The notes beneath the pieces were generated by a model. The model did no database searches. It was not told the DNA's origin and worked only from the letters and a program-made list of their open reading frames with translations. Shown in pieces: positions 9,758-18,443 of a DNA stretch of 64,000 nucleotides. The stretch lies in NCBI GenBank assembly GCA_030065875.1, contig JASJCR010000022.1, forward strand, positions 89,176 to 153,175. Direction: 5' to 3'. Source of the stretch: Ardenticatenaceae bacterium (GTDB lineage Bacteria; Chloroflexota; Anaerolineae; Promineifilales; Promineifilaceae). Both the position numbers and the translations under genes were made by a program. Each line of letters begins with the position of its first letter. The first letter of the stretch is position 1.

Positions 9758-11026
9758 ATGAACCTCCCGTTAATCAGGCCATCTCAGCGAGCCGTGTCGG
9801 TCATGAACTGCCGCTTCTGCCATACGCCGCTAACCCATACCTTTGTCGATCTAGGCATGTCGCCGCTGTGTGAAAGCTACATTTCGCAGGAGCAGCTTAA
9901 CCAGATGGAGCCGTTTTATCCACTGCACGTTTTTGTCTGTGAAAACTGTTTTCTCGTCCAGCTGGATGAATTTGTCAGCCCTGAAGAGATATTTTCCGAA
10001 TACGCTTACTTCTCCTCGTATGCCGATACCTGGCTCCAGCATGCCAAAACGTATACCGAGCAGATAGTCGAGCGCCTCGATCTCCATCAGAACAGCTTTG
10101 TGGTCGAAGTGGCCAGCAACGACGGCTATTTGCTGCAGTACTTTGTGGAAAAGGGGATCCCCTGTCTAGGAGTTGAACCGGCCGCCAACGTCGCCCAGGC
10201 CGCCATCGAAAAGGGGGTGCCCACGCGCATCGAATTTTTTGGCGTTGCGTCGGCCCGCCAAATGGCGGCTGAAGGGCTGCGGGCCGACCTGATCGTGGGC
10301 AATAACGTTTTGGCACAGGTGCCCGATCTCAACGATTTTATTGGCGGGTTAAAAATCTTGCTCAAGCCGGATGGGGTGACCACCATCGAGTTCCCCCATT
10401 TGATGTGCCTGGTGGCTGAAAACCAGTTCGACACGATCTACCACGAACATTTCTCCTACTTCAGCTGGATCACGGCCGAAAAAATTTTCGCCGCCCACGG
10501 CCTGACTCTCTTTGATGTCGAAGAGTTGTCCACTCACGGCGGTTCCCTGCGCATCTACGGCCGTCATACCGAGGATGACAGCAAACCGATCAGCAAGCGG
10601 GCCATCAAGCTCAGACAAAGAGAGCTGGCGGCCGGGTTAAACGACACCACCTACTACAGCGCCTTTGCCGAGCAGGTCAAAGAAACAAAGCGCAAGCTGC
10701 TCGAATTCCTGATCGACGCCCGCCGCGAAGGCAAAACCATCGCCGGGTACGGCGCGCCGGGAAAGGGGAACACCTTGCTCAACTACTGCGGCATACGCAC
10801 CGACTTTATCGAGTACACCGTTGACCGTAATCCGTACAAACAGGGCAAATTTCTGCCGGGCACCCGCATCCCCATTTATCATCCGGACAAAATTCGGGAA
10901 ACTCGGCCGGATTACGTGGTCATTTTGCCGTGGAACTTCAAAGATGAAATCATGCGCCAAAACGCATTTATTCGGGAATGGGGCGGTCGGTTTGTGGTCC
11001 CCATTCCGGAAGTGCAGGTCTTGTAA
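9758..11026 (+). CDS. Nucleotide-sugar C-methyltransferase (TylCIII/NovU type)
   Basis: A three-part SAM-dependent methyltransferase (422 residues). The N-terminal zinc-binding domain has CRFC and CENC pairs, the middle domain is a class I Rossmann fold (VVEVASNDGYLLQYF with the SAM-binding glycine region), and the C-terminal domain contains IAGYGAPGKGNTLLNYCG. Enzymes of this plan methylate C3 of 4-keto-6-deoxy nucleotide sugars to make branched sugars. The ATG at 9758 is preceded by GGAG. Upstream in-frame sequence to 9503 overlaps the SDR gene and is rejected. The stop codon abuts the next start codon, so the two are translationally coupled. Confidence 0.92.
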   Translation: MNLPLIRPSQRAVSVMNCRFCHTPLTHTFVDLGMSPLCESYISQEQLNQMEPFYPLHVFVCENCFLVQLDEFVSPEEIFSEYAYFSSYADTWLQHAKTYTEQIVERLDLHQNSFVVEVASNDGYLLQYFVEKGIPCLGVEPAANVAQAAIEKGVPTRIEFFGVASARQMAAEGLRADLIVGNNVLAQVPDLNDFIGGLKILLKPDGVTTIEFPHLMCLVAENQFDTIYHEHFSYFSWITAEKIFAAHGLTLFDVEELSTHGGSLRIYGRHTEDDSKPISKRAIKLRQRELAAGLNDTTYYSAFAEQVKETKRKLLEFLIDARREGKTIAGYGAPGKGNTLLNYCGIRTDFIEYTVDRNPYKQGKFLPGTRIPIYHPDKIRETRPDYVVILPWNFKDEIMRQNAFIREWGGRFVVPIPEVQVL

Positions 11027-11575
11027 ATGATTTTTCAGAAAACCATTGTGCCCAACGCCTTCGTGATCGATATCGAGCGGCTTGAAGACAGCCGCGGCTT
11101 CTTTGCCCGCTCCTGGTGCGTCCGCGAGTTTGAGGCACATGGACTCAACCCACAGCTGGTCCAGTGCAATATTTCTTTTAACCAAAAGAAAGGCACGTTG
11201 CGGGGTCTGCATTTTCAAACGCCACCGTTTGCCGAAGCCAAGTTGGTACGCTGCACCCGGGGAGCGATTTACGATGTCATCGTTGACATTCGGCCCGATT
11301 CTGCAGCTTACCTGATTCACATCGGCGTCACGCTTTCGGCGGAGAATCGCACCATGCTTTACGTGCCGGAGGGGTGCCTACACGGTTTTTTGACTTTAAC
11401 GGATGATGTTGAGGTTTGTTACCAGATGTCCGAGTTTTACTCTCCAGCCTGCTCGCGCGGCTATCGCTGGAACGATCCGGCCTTTGCCATTGAGTGGCCG
11501 GGGGAAATCACGGTCATCTCCGAAAAAGATCAGCAGTACCCTGATTTTGTGTTGGAGCATCGTCACTATGTCTGA
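11027..11575 (+). CDS. dTDP-4-dehydrorhamnose 3,5-epimerase-like cupin
   Basis: A 182-residue RmlC-family cupin that epimerises 4-keto nucleotide sugars. Visible marks are the substrate-binding DSRGFFARSW, the catalytic-histidine motif GTLRGLHFQ, VPEGCLHGFLTL and the C-terminal RGYRWNDPAFAIEWP. It starts at the base after the C-methyltransferase stop. In this cassette it may act on a CDP-linked sugar, not dTDP-rhamnose, since no rmlA/B/D set is here. Confident in family, not in substrate. Confidence 0.9.
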   Translation: MIFQKTIVPNAFVIDIERLEDSRGFFARSWCVREFEAHGLNPQLVQCNISFNQKKGTLRGLHFQTPPFAEAKLVRCTRGAIYDVIVDIRPDSAAYLIHIGVTLSAENRTMLYVPEGCLHGFLTLTDDVEVCYQMSEFYSPACSRGYRWNDPAFAIEWPGEITVISEKDQQYPDFVLEHRHYV

Positions 11576-12863
11576 TCATCAATTGACTTCCACCATAGGT
11601 GAGAGAATGATGGCCCTGATCAGCGAGCTGTACCCGATCTGCCGCAGCATCACCGGGGATGGGGTGCGCCGGTCTCTGTCGATCCTGCAGCGCTGCATCC
11701 CCCTCGAAGTGCACGAGGTGCCTTCGGGCACGGCCGTTTTTGACTGGACGGTTCCATCTGAATGGAACATTCGCCAGGCATACATCAACGATCCAGACGG
11801 CCGCAGAATCATTGATTTTGAAGATCATTCTCTGCACGTCCTCAACTACAGCACGCCGGTTCACAAAAAAGTGCCGCTCCAGGAGCTGCAGGCCCATCTT
11901 CATTCGCTGCCGGAACACCCGGATTGGATTCCCTACCGAACGTCATATTATCAGAAAAACTGGGGGTTTTGCCTGCCTGACCGGCTGCGGGAAAGCTTGC
12001 CGGAGGGTATGTACGAGGTGTGTATCGACAGCACGTTGGAGCCTGGCCATCTCACGTATGGAGAATGCTTTTTGCCGGGCACCAGCGATGAGGAAATTTT
12101 ATTTTCCAGCCACATCTGCCACCCCTCGCTGGCCAACGACAATCTGTCCGGCGTTGTCCTGGCCGTCTTTCTGGCCCGCGCGCTCCAGGGCAAGACCCAT
12201 CGCTACGGGTATCGCTTCCTCTTTGCTCCGGGCACAATCGGTTCTATTACCTGGCTGGCCCAAAATCAGCATCGTGTCCAGCGGGTCAAACACGGTCTGG
12301 TCATCGCCTGCGTAGGAGATCCCGGCCGTCTAACCTATAAAAAGAGCCGGCAGGGCAGCGCCGAAATCGATCAGGCCGCAGCTTACGTTCTGGAGCGATC
12401 TGGTGAAGATTATGAAATTGTTGATTTCTCACCTTACGGGTATGACGAAAGGCAGTACTGTTCGCCAGGGTTTAATTTGGCGGTCGGCAGCCTGACCCGC
12501 ACCCCCCACGGCCGGTTTCCGGAATACCACACGTCAGCCGACAACCTCGATTTTATTCAGCCGGAAGCCCTGCTCAACTCGCTTAATAAATACCAACGCG
12601 TCGTTGATGTGCTGGAAAAAAACCGCACCTTCCGCAATTTGAACCCGTTTTGCGAGCCACAGTTGGGGAAGCGAGGGTTATACAGCGCTTTGGGCGGCCG
12701 GCCGGACAGCCAAACCCGCCAGCTGGCCATGCTGTGGGTGCTCAACCTTTCCGATGGCCGCCATTCGCTTCTGGAGATCGCCCGCCGGTCGGAGGTTGAT
12801 TTTCAAATTATTCACGATGTGGCCAGCTTACTGGAGTCCCATCAGCTGTTGGAAGCGGTTTAA
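11568..12863 (+). CDS. DUF4910/DUF2172 aminopeptidase-like protein
   Basis: A 431-residue protein of the aminopeptidase-like family that recurs in bacterial polysaccharide loci. The N-terminus has ELYPICRSITGDGVR. The M28-like core shows HICHPSLANDNLSG and EYHTSADNLDF, holding the likely zinc ligands (His, Asp, Glu). A winged-helix-like tail follows (SDGRHSLLEIARRSEVDF). The ATG overlaps the cupin gene by 8 bases; ATG 11607 is an alternative. The family has no settled reaction that I know of. An amidohydrolase acting on an aminoacylated or N-acylated sugar would fit the neighbours, but that is inference. Confidence 0.85.
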   Translation: MSDHQLTSTIGERMMALISELYPICRSITGDGVRRSLSILQRCIPLEVHEVPSGTAVFDWTVPSEWNIRQAYINDPDGRRIIDFEDHSLHVLNYSTPVHKKVPLQELQAHLHSLPEHPDWIPYRTSYYQKNWGFCLPDRLRESLPEGMYEVCIDSTLEPGHLTYGECFLPGTSDEEILFSSHICHPSLANDNLSGVVLAVFLARALQGKTHRYGYRFLFAPGTIGSITWLAQNQHRVQRVKHGLVIACVGDPGRLTYKKSRQGSAEIDQAAAYVLERSGEDYEIVDFSPYGYDERQYCSPGFNLAVGSLTRTPHGRFPEYHTSADNLDFIQPEALLNSLNKYQRVVDVLEKNRTFRNLNPFCEPQLGKRGLYSALGGRPDSQTRQLAMLWVLNLSDGRHSLLEIARRSEVDFQIIHDVASLLESHQLLEAV

Positions 12864-13000
12864 TTTTTCCTCAGGTGAAGTACAAATTTTTAATTGGTCG
12901 ATAAACGTCTTGTCATCGGCCGATATTATCAAGACCCAAATAAATCTGACTCATCCACCCTCAAATAAATCGGGAGAAGGATTTTTACAAGGAGTCAATC

Positions 13001-14386
13001 ATGGTGCAAATGGCCCAAAAAAAAGATTTCTCAAACCCCGGACCCCCTTCAGGGAACCCCGGGCAAAATTCGTTAATCAGTAACTTTAATCTCTCTAAAG
13101 AATTACAGGGCAAAAGCCATTCCCTGATCCCTGGCGGGGCGCACACCTACGCCAAAGGGGACGATCAATTTCCACTGCAGGCCCCGAGCTTTATCGCTCG
13201 CGGCCAAGGGTGCCACGTCTGGGATGTAGACGGCAATGAATACATCGAATACGGGATGGGCCTGCGGGCTGTCACCCTGGGGCACGCATTTGAACCGGTA
13301 AATGAAGCCGCGTATGAGGCAATGCAGCAGGGCATCAACTTCACCCGGCCGGCTCCGCTTGAAATCGAATGTGCCGAAAAGCTGTTGGAGCTGATTCCCG
13401 GTGGGGAAATGGTCAAATTTGCTAAAAACGGCTCTGATGTCACCACGGCCGCCGTCAAGCTGGCCCGCGCGGTGACCCACCGCGACATGGTCGGCATCTG
13501 CCTCGATCACCCCTTCTTCTCCTCGGACGACTGGTTTATCGGCCATACGGAAATGGACGCCGGTATTCCCACCCAGATCAAGAATCTGACCGTCGGCTTT
13601 CGCTACAACGATCTTCAAAGCGTGGAGGCGCTCTTCAAGCATTACCCGAATCAGATCGCCTGCCTGATCATGGAACCCGAGAAATATACCCCGCCCAAAA
13701 ATAACTTTCTGAAAGAGGTCAAAAGATTGTGCCATGAAAACGGGGCGCTCTTTATCCTCGATGAAATCATCACCGGTTTTCGCCATCATCTGGGTGGAGG
13801 GCAAACGCTTTACGAGATCGTGCCCGATTTATCCACTTTTGGAAAAGCGATGGCCAACGGGTTCTCTATCGCCGCCCTGGTCGGCAAAAAAGAATACATG
13901 GAACTGGGCGGTCTCCTGCACGATCGGGAGCGGGTTTTCCTGCTTTCAACCACCTTTGGCGCAGAAGCGCACAGCCTGGCTGCGGCCGTGGCCACCATGC
14001 GTTTTTACCAGGAAAACAACGTCGTTGGGACCCTGTATCAGCGGGGTGAACGGCTGGCCAAGGGGATCAACACCCAAATTGAGCGATTTGGTCTTGAAGA
14101 ATACTTTGGGGTTATCGGTCAGCCGTGCAATCTCGTTTATTACACCCTCGACCAGGATAAAAACCCGTCTCAGTCGTTTCGCACGTTGTTTATGCAGGAA
14201 ACGATCAAGCGCGGGCTGCTCATGCCTTCTCTAGTGGTCAGCTACTCCCACACCAACAAAGATATCAGCCGCACGGTCCGGGCGATTGGGGATGCCCTGC
14301 GCATCTATCGCCGGGCCCTCAGAGAAGGGGTTGAAAAGTATCTGGTTGGACGGCCGGTGAAACCGGTTTTTCGCAAGCGCAATTAA
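13001..14386 (+). CDS. Glutamate-1-semialdehyde aminomutase-like PLP enzyme
   Basis: A 461-residue class III aminotransferase-fold protein. The PLP lysine is K282 in STFGKAMANGF, and the cofactor Asp is in FILDEIITGFRHH. It resembles HemL, but no other haem gene is near and the length is greater than the usual HemL of about 430. In this setting, between a DUF4910 protein and a cytidylyltransferase, a sugar aminotransferase role is more likely. The ATG has a strong AAGGAG at 12989-12994. The 137-base upstream gap shows only AT-rich sequence with a possible promoter. Confidence 0.85.
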   Translation: MVQMAQKKDFSNPGPPSGNPGQNSLISNFNLSKELQGKSHSLIPGGAHTYAKGDDQFPLQAPSFIARGQGCHVWDVDGNEYIEYGMGLRAVTLGHAFEPVNEAAYEAMQQGINFTRPAPLEIECAEKLLELIPGGEMVKFAKNGSDVTTAAVKLARAVTHRDMVGICLDHPFFSSDDWFIGHTEMDAGIPTQIKNLTVGFRYNDLQSVEALFKHYPNQIACLIMEPEKYTPPKNNFLKEVKRLCHENGALFILDEIITGFRHHLGGGQTLYEIVPDLSTFGKAMANGFSIAALVGKKEYMELGGLLHDRERVFLLSTTFGAEAHSLAAAVATMRFYQENNVVGTLYQRGERLAKGINTQIERFGLEEYFGVIGQPCNLVYYTLDQDKNPSQSFRTLFMQETIKRGLLMPSLVVSYSHTNKDISRTVRAIGDALRIYRRALREGVEKYLVGRPVKPVFRKRN

Positions 14387-14413
14387 AGTCAGGCTTCGCC
14401 TTAGGAGGTCAAC

Positions 14414-15295
14414 ATGAAAGTCGTGCTGTTTTGCGGCGGTTTGGGTACCCGCTTACGCGAGTACTCGGAAACCATTCCCAAGCCGATGGTCGATATCGGC
14501 TACCGGCCGATCATTTGGCACCTGATGAAATATTATGCCTCCTACGGACATAAAGATTTTATTCTGTGCCTCGGCTATCGGGGCGACTACATCAAGCAGT
14601 ATTTCCTCGATTATGATGAATGTCTCTCCAATGACTTTGTCATGTCTCAGGGCGGCCGGTCGGTCAAGCTGTACAACTCCGATATCTCGGACTGGTCGAT
14701 TACCTTTGTCGATACCGGCCTGAACAGCAATATCGGCATGCGGCTCAAGGCGGTCGAAAAATATCTCGAAGGGGAAGAGTATTTTATGGCCAACTATGCG
14801 GACGGCTTGAGCAATCTCGATTTACACGCCTATACCAACTTCTTTATGGAGCAGGGCAAAGTGGCGTGTTTCCTGGCGGTTCGCCCCTCGCAGTCCTTTC
14901 ATTATGTAAACTACACAGCTGAGGGACTGGTTACCGATATTCAGCCGATCGATCACGGAGAGTTTTGGATCAACGGTGGATTTTTCCTCTTCAAGAATGC
15001 GATCTTTAACTATATGTGTGATGGCGAAGAGCTTGTCGTCGAGCCGTTTCAGCGCCTCATAAAAGAAAAACAGCTCATCACCTATCGCAATCCGGGATTC
15101 TGGGCGTGTATGGACACTTTCAAAGAGAAAAAGCTGTTTGACGACATGTACGCTCAAGGTCACACGCCATGGGCGGTGTGGGAAGATTCCCTGCCGCAAA
15201 CCGCCAGCCGATTTTACACGCAGATCGAAAAAACCAACAGCCGGCTGGTGACCCTCGACCGCTCTAACCTCGTCCCCCAATACGCCAAGCCATAA
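14414..15295 (+). CDS. Glucose-1-phosphate cytidylyltransferase-like
   Basis: A 293-residue sugar nucleotidyltransferase of the RfbF type, making a CDP-sugar from CTP and a hexose 1-phosphate. Signature FCGGLGTRLREYSE and KPMVDIGYRPIIWHLMKYY at the N-terminus, then CLGYRGDYIKQYF, SDWSITFVDTG and NYADGLSNLDL, all typical of glucose-1-phosphate cytidylyltransferases. AGGAGG lies seven bases before the ATG. As the only activating enzyme of this cassette, it suggests that the neighbouring epimerase, methyltransferase and PLP enzyme act on CDP-linked intermediates. Confidence 0.9.
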   Translation: MKVVLFCGGLGTRLREYSETIPKPMVDIGYRPIIWHLMKYYASYGHKDFILCLGYRGDYIKQYFLDYDECLSNDFVMSQGGRSVKLYNSDISDWSITFVDTGLNSNIGMRLKAVEKYLEGEEYFMANYADGLSNLDLHAYTNFFMEQGKVACFLAVRPSQSFHYVNYTAEGLVTDIQPIDHGEFWINGGFFLFKNAIFNYMCDGEELVVEPFQRLIKEKQLITYRNPGFWACMDTFKEKKLFDDMYAQGHTPWAVWEDSLPQTASRFYTQIEKTNSRLVTLDRSNLVPQYAKP

Positions 15296-15315
15296 CGGCT
15301 GACGGATCTATCGCC

Positions 15316-15972
15316 ATGCTGGGAATCGAACTCAAATTTCCGCCCGCTACCAACCCGCAAATCCTGTGTCTCGGGGCCCACAGTGACGACATCGAAATCG
15401 GCTGCGGGGGTACGATTTTGCGACTGGTGGCTCAGTACCCAAACCTGTCGCTGACCTGGATTGTGTTCAGCGCCACGCCGACGCGGGCGGCCGAGGCCGC
15501 AGGCAGTGCAGAAGCGTTTCTGGCTCCGGCCGCCGCAAAAAAAATCATCATCAAAGAATTTCCGGACGGGTTTTTTCCCTACAGCGCAGCTGAAATCAAG
15601 CGCTATTTTGAAACCCTCAAGCGGCGCCTCAATCCCGACCTGATTTTTACCCATTGCCGAAACGATCGCCATCAGGATCACCGGCTGCTGCATGAACTCA
15701 CCTGGAATACATTCCGTCAACACCTGATTTTGGAGTATGAAATTCCCAAATACGATGGTGATTTGGGGCAGCCAAACCTGTTTGTCGAGCTGTCTCAAGC
15801 TGTTTGCGACAAAAAAATCGAGATTTTGCTCACCCACTTTCAATCGCAAACGAATAAATATTGGTTTAATCGGCAGACTTTTTTATCGCTGCTGCAAATT
15901 CGAGGCCTGGAAGCCCGGGCTGCCAGCGGCTATGCGGAGGGGTTCTACGGCCGAAAAATGATTCTATCATAA
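15316..15972 (+). CDS. PIG-L family deacetylase
   Basis: A 218-residue zinc-dependent N-deacetylase of the LmbE/PIG-L family. The metal motif is present as GAHSDDIEIG (H22, D24, D25), a serine replacing the usual proline of AHPDD. A second histidine pair lies in THCRNDRHQDHR. Members remove acetyl groups from GlcNAc-type sugars or act in similar amide hydrolysis. It closes the sugar cassette 20 bases after the cytidylyltransferase. A 124-base gap then precedes the next gene, with only AT-rich sequence seen. Confidence 0.88.
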   Translation: MLGIELKFPPATNPQILCLGAHSDDIEIGCGGTILRLVAQYPNLSLTWIVFSATPTRAAEAAGSAEAFLAPAAAKKIIIKEFPDGFFPYSAAEIKRYFETLKRRLNPDLIFTHCRNDRHQDHRLLHELTWNTFRQHLILEYEIPKYDGDLGQPNLFVELSQAVCDKKIEILLTHFQSQTNKYWFNRQTFLSLLQIRGLEARAASGYAEGFYGRKMILS

Positions 15973-16096
15973 GCGTTTGCTAAATATTTCGGGCAAACCG
16001 CTTTCGTGCTGAATCAAGTTTTACACTCAGCCTTCTCTATCGCTGTTACGTTTCGAAAAAATCGCCAGGATTTTTTGTAACAAGGAGAGAAAGGCT

Positions 16097-18112
16097 ATGT
16101 CGACTTTTCGAATTAAGGGTATCTGGAAGGATAGCACGACAAATATGTCGGAACGTTATCAATTAAGCGATCGCTTTAAAATAAAGCTTCTGGGGCTGTC
16201 AGGGGTGTTTATCGCTGCGGCCGTTGGGTTTGTTATTTACATGGCGCTCTCGGCCGATTTTCGCAGCCAAGTCATCGATCAAATAAGCATGAGCTCCAAA
16301 ACGCTGGTGGCCACACCGGAAGAAATCAAAGCGGAAATCGCCGCCGCCCAAAACGACCCCCTGCTTAGTAAAAGTGAAACCGCGGCCGCCAGCGGGCCGC
16401 TGCAAGTCCATCCGCTTAATCCACGCTACTTCTCCGATCCCACCGGGCAAATTGTCTATTTAACCGGTTCCCACACCTGGTCAAACTTTCAGGACAATGG
16501 CGGTTCCGACCCGCCAGCCGAGTTTGATTACGACGCGTATCTCGATTTTTTAGAAGCGCACAACCACAATTTTTTCCGCCTCTGGACGTGGGAAAATTCG
16601 AGATGGACCACCGAAACAACCGACAACAACTACTGGTTTAGCCCCATGGCACCGTTTGAGCGAACTGGGCCGGGAGTGGCCATCGACGGGAAGCCCAGAT
16701 TTGATCTCGATCAGTTTGATCAGGCGTACTTTGACCGTTTACGTCAGCGCGTCATTGCGGCCGGCGATCGCGGCATCTACGTGACGGTTGTCCTCTTTAA
16801 CGGGTGGAGCGTCGCCAGCGAGAAAGGGGGCTTTGGCGAAAACAATCCCTGGAAAGGGCACCCGTTTAACCCCAGCAACAACATCAACGGCATCGATGGC
16901 GACCTGAACGACGACAACTCCGGTGAAGAGGTTCACGAGTTGGGACCGGCGGCCATCACCGCCTATCAGGAAGCGTATGTCAAAAAGGTTATCGACACTG
17001 TAAACGACCTGGACAACGTGCTGTATGAGATCAGCAACGAAAGCCATGGCGACGCCACCAACTGGCAGTATCATATGGTCAACCTGATTCAAAGTTATCA
17101 GGCTACCAAACCGCAGCAGCATCCTGTGGGCATGACGGTAGAGTGGCCCAACGGCAACAATCAGGAATTGTTTGACAGCAACGCCGACTGGATTGCGCCC
17201 AACGATTATTCGGAGCCCCCGGCGGCCGACGGCAGCAAGGTGATTATCGCCGACACCGACCACATCTGGGGTATTGGTGGCGATCGCTGGTGGGTTTGGA
17301 AAAGCTTTACCCAGGGCATCAACCCGATTTTTATGGATGGCTATGATGGGACCGGTTACGGCGTTGGCGGAGCCGGCTTTGATTTTAACGATCCAACCTG
17401 GGTCAGCCTGCGGCGTAATATGGGCTATACGCGGGCGTACGCCGAGCGCATCAATCTAGAAGCTATGACGCCACGCGGCAGCGATTTGTGCTCCTCCGGT
17501 TATTGTCTGGCCAATCCAGCCGCCGGGGAAGCGGAGTTTCTGGCTTATCTGCCAGACGGTGGCACCATCGAGATCGATCTGACGGCCGTTCCGGGCACCC
17601 TTTCCGTTGAATGGTTTGATCCGGAAAACGGGCAAACAACCGATGGCGGCACCGTCAACGGGGGACAAAATCGGTCTTTTACCCCGCCGTTTGGGGGGGA
17701 TGCGGTTCTTTATCTTTATCAGCAGCAAAATCAGGGATCGGTTGATTTAGCGATTACCAAAAACGGTCCTGCGGCCGCATGGGCTGGCCAGCCGGTTGAA
17801 TACACCATCACAGTCACCAACAACGGCTCGAGCAGCGCCATCAACCTCGTCATCACCGATGAAATTCCGGTCAGCGCCATTTACAACAGCGGCGGGACTC
17901 GTCAAGGATCTTTGGTCAGATGGGACATTCCGCAGCTGGCGGCCAACAGCAGCGTCAAGGTCACTTTCTCCGTCACGGCAAACGGCCCCCTGGTCAACGA
18001 GAATTACCGGGTCACGGCCGACGGTGGTCACGAAGCCCGCGGCACGACGGCCGTGGAAACAGTAATTGTGGCGCCCATCGCCTATTTGCCCGCTCTGTTT
18101 TTTGGTCGGTAG
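16097..18112 (+). CDS. Membrane-anchored glycoside-hydrolase-like protein with DUF11 domain
   Basis: A 671-residue exported protein. One N-terminal hydrophobic helix (about 34-54) is followed by a linker, then a TIM-barrel glycoside-hydrolase-like region of the DUF4038/cellulase type: FFRLWTWENSRW, EISNESHGDATNW (candidate acid/base Glu) and MTVEWPNGNNQ. A beta-rich region follows, then a DUF11 repeat near 560-655. The chain ends in AYLPALFFGR, a tail also echoed by the protein at 30777-32543. AAGGAG precedes the ATG. In a polysaccharide locus it may trim or release the polymer. The exact GH family is not certain. Confidence 0.8.
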   Translation: MSTFRIKGIWKDSTTNMSERYQLSDRFKIKLLGLSGVFIAAAVGFVIYMALSADFRSQVIDQISMSSKTLVATPEEIKAEIAAAQNDPLLSKSETAAASGPLQVHPLNPRYFSDPTGQIVYLTGSHTWSNFQDNGGSDPPAEFDYDAYLDFLEAHNHNFFRLWTWENSRWTTETTDNNYWFSPMAPFERTGPGVAIDGKPRFDLDQFDQAYFDRLRQRVIAAGDRGIYVTVVLFNGWSVASEKGGFGENNPWKGHPFNPSNNINGIDGDLNDDNSGEEVHELGPAAITAYQEAYVKKVIDTVNDLDNVLYEISNESHGDATNWQYHMVNLIQSYQATKPQQHPVGMTVEWPNGNNQELFDSNADWIAPNDYSEPPAADGSKVIIADTDHIWGIGGDRWWVWKSFTQGINPIFMDGYDGTGYGVGGAGFDFNDPTWVSLRRNMGYTRAYAERINLEAMTPRGSDLCSSGYCLANPAAGEAEFLAYLPDGGTIEIDLTAVPGTLSVEWFDPENGQTTDGGTVNGGQNRSFTPPFGGDAVLYLYQQQNQGSVDLAITKNGPAAAWAGQPVEYTITVTNNGSSSAINLVITDEIPVSAIYNSGGTRQGSLVRWDIPQLAANSSVKVTFSVTANGPLVNENYRVTADGGHEARGTTAVETVIVAPIAYLPALFFGR

Positions 18113-18166
18113 CTTCGGTTAAAAGACGGGCAGACAAAATTTTGTCCTCAAACCGATCGACAAATT

Positions 18167-18242
18167 CCCCCTCCCGCGTCGGGAGGGGGTTAGGGGGTGG
18201 GTCTTGCCGAGTCCTCCCACCCCTCCCCGGCTCGGGGAGGGG
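18167..18242. repeat. GC-rich double hairpin, second copy
   Basis: Inverted repeat CCCCCTCCCG (18167-18176) with CGGGAGGGGG (18180-18189), followed by CCCCTCCCCG (18220-18229) with CGGGGAGGGG (18233-18242). Same layout as 2252-2299. It lies in the 331-base gap before a GT4 gene, which otherwise holds only the palindrome at 18318-18350. Confidence 0.8.
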
Positions 18243-18317
18243 AGCTTGCAGGACTAAAAAGCGCAATTTCTCATTGATCAAACTAACTATCCGCCCTTGA
18301 ACGGCGTCGGGGAGGGT

Positions 18318-18350
18318 AGATTGGACCAATCTTGGAGATTGGTCCAATCT
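18318..18350. repeat. Near-perfect 15-base palindrome pair
   Basis: AGATTGGACCAATCT, spacer TGG, then AGATTGGTCCAATCT. The arms are perfect reverse complements, and each arm is itself almost a palindrome. No T run follows, so it is not a standard terminator. It could be an operator or a small dispersed repeat. It lies about 95 bases before the start at 18444. Confidence 0.8.
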
Positions 18351-18443
18351 GAGAACCGAAATAGGGATTTGTAGAGCTACAAAACGCATTTCCTCACTCT
18401 TTAACCAACAAATCTTTTTCTGAACGGAGCCAAGCGAAAACCC

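Noticed and set aside
13103..13804. Minus-strand 233-residue reading frame
   Set aside because: It lies wholly inside the well-supported PLP enzyme gene and has no family resemblance.
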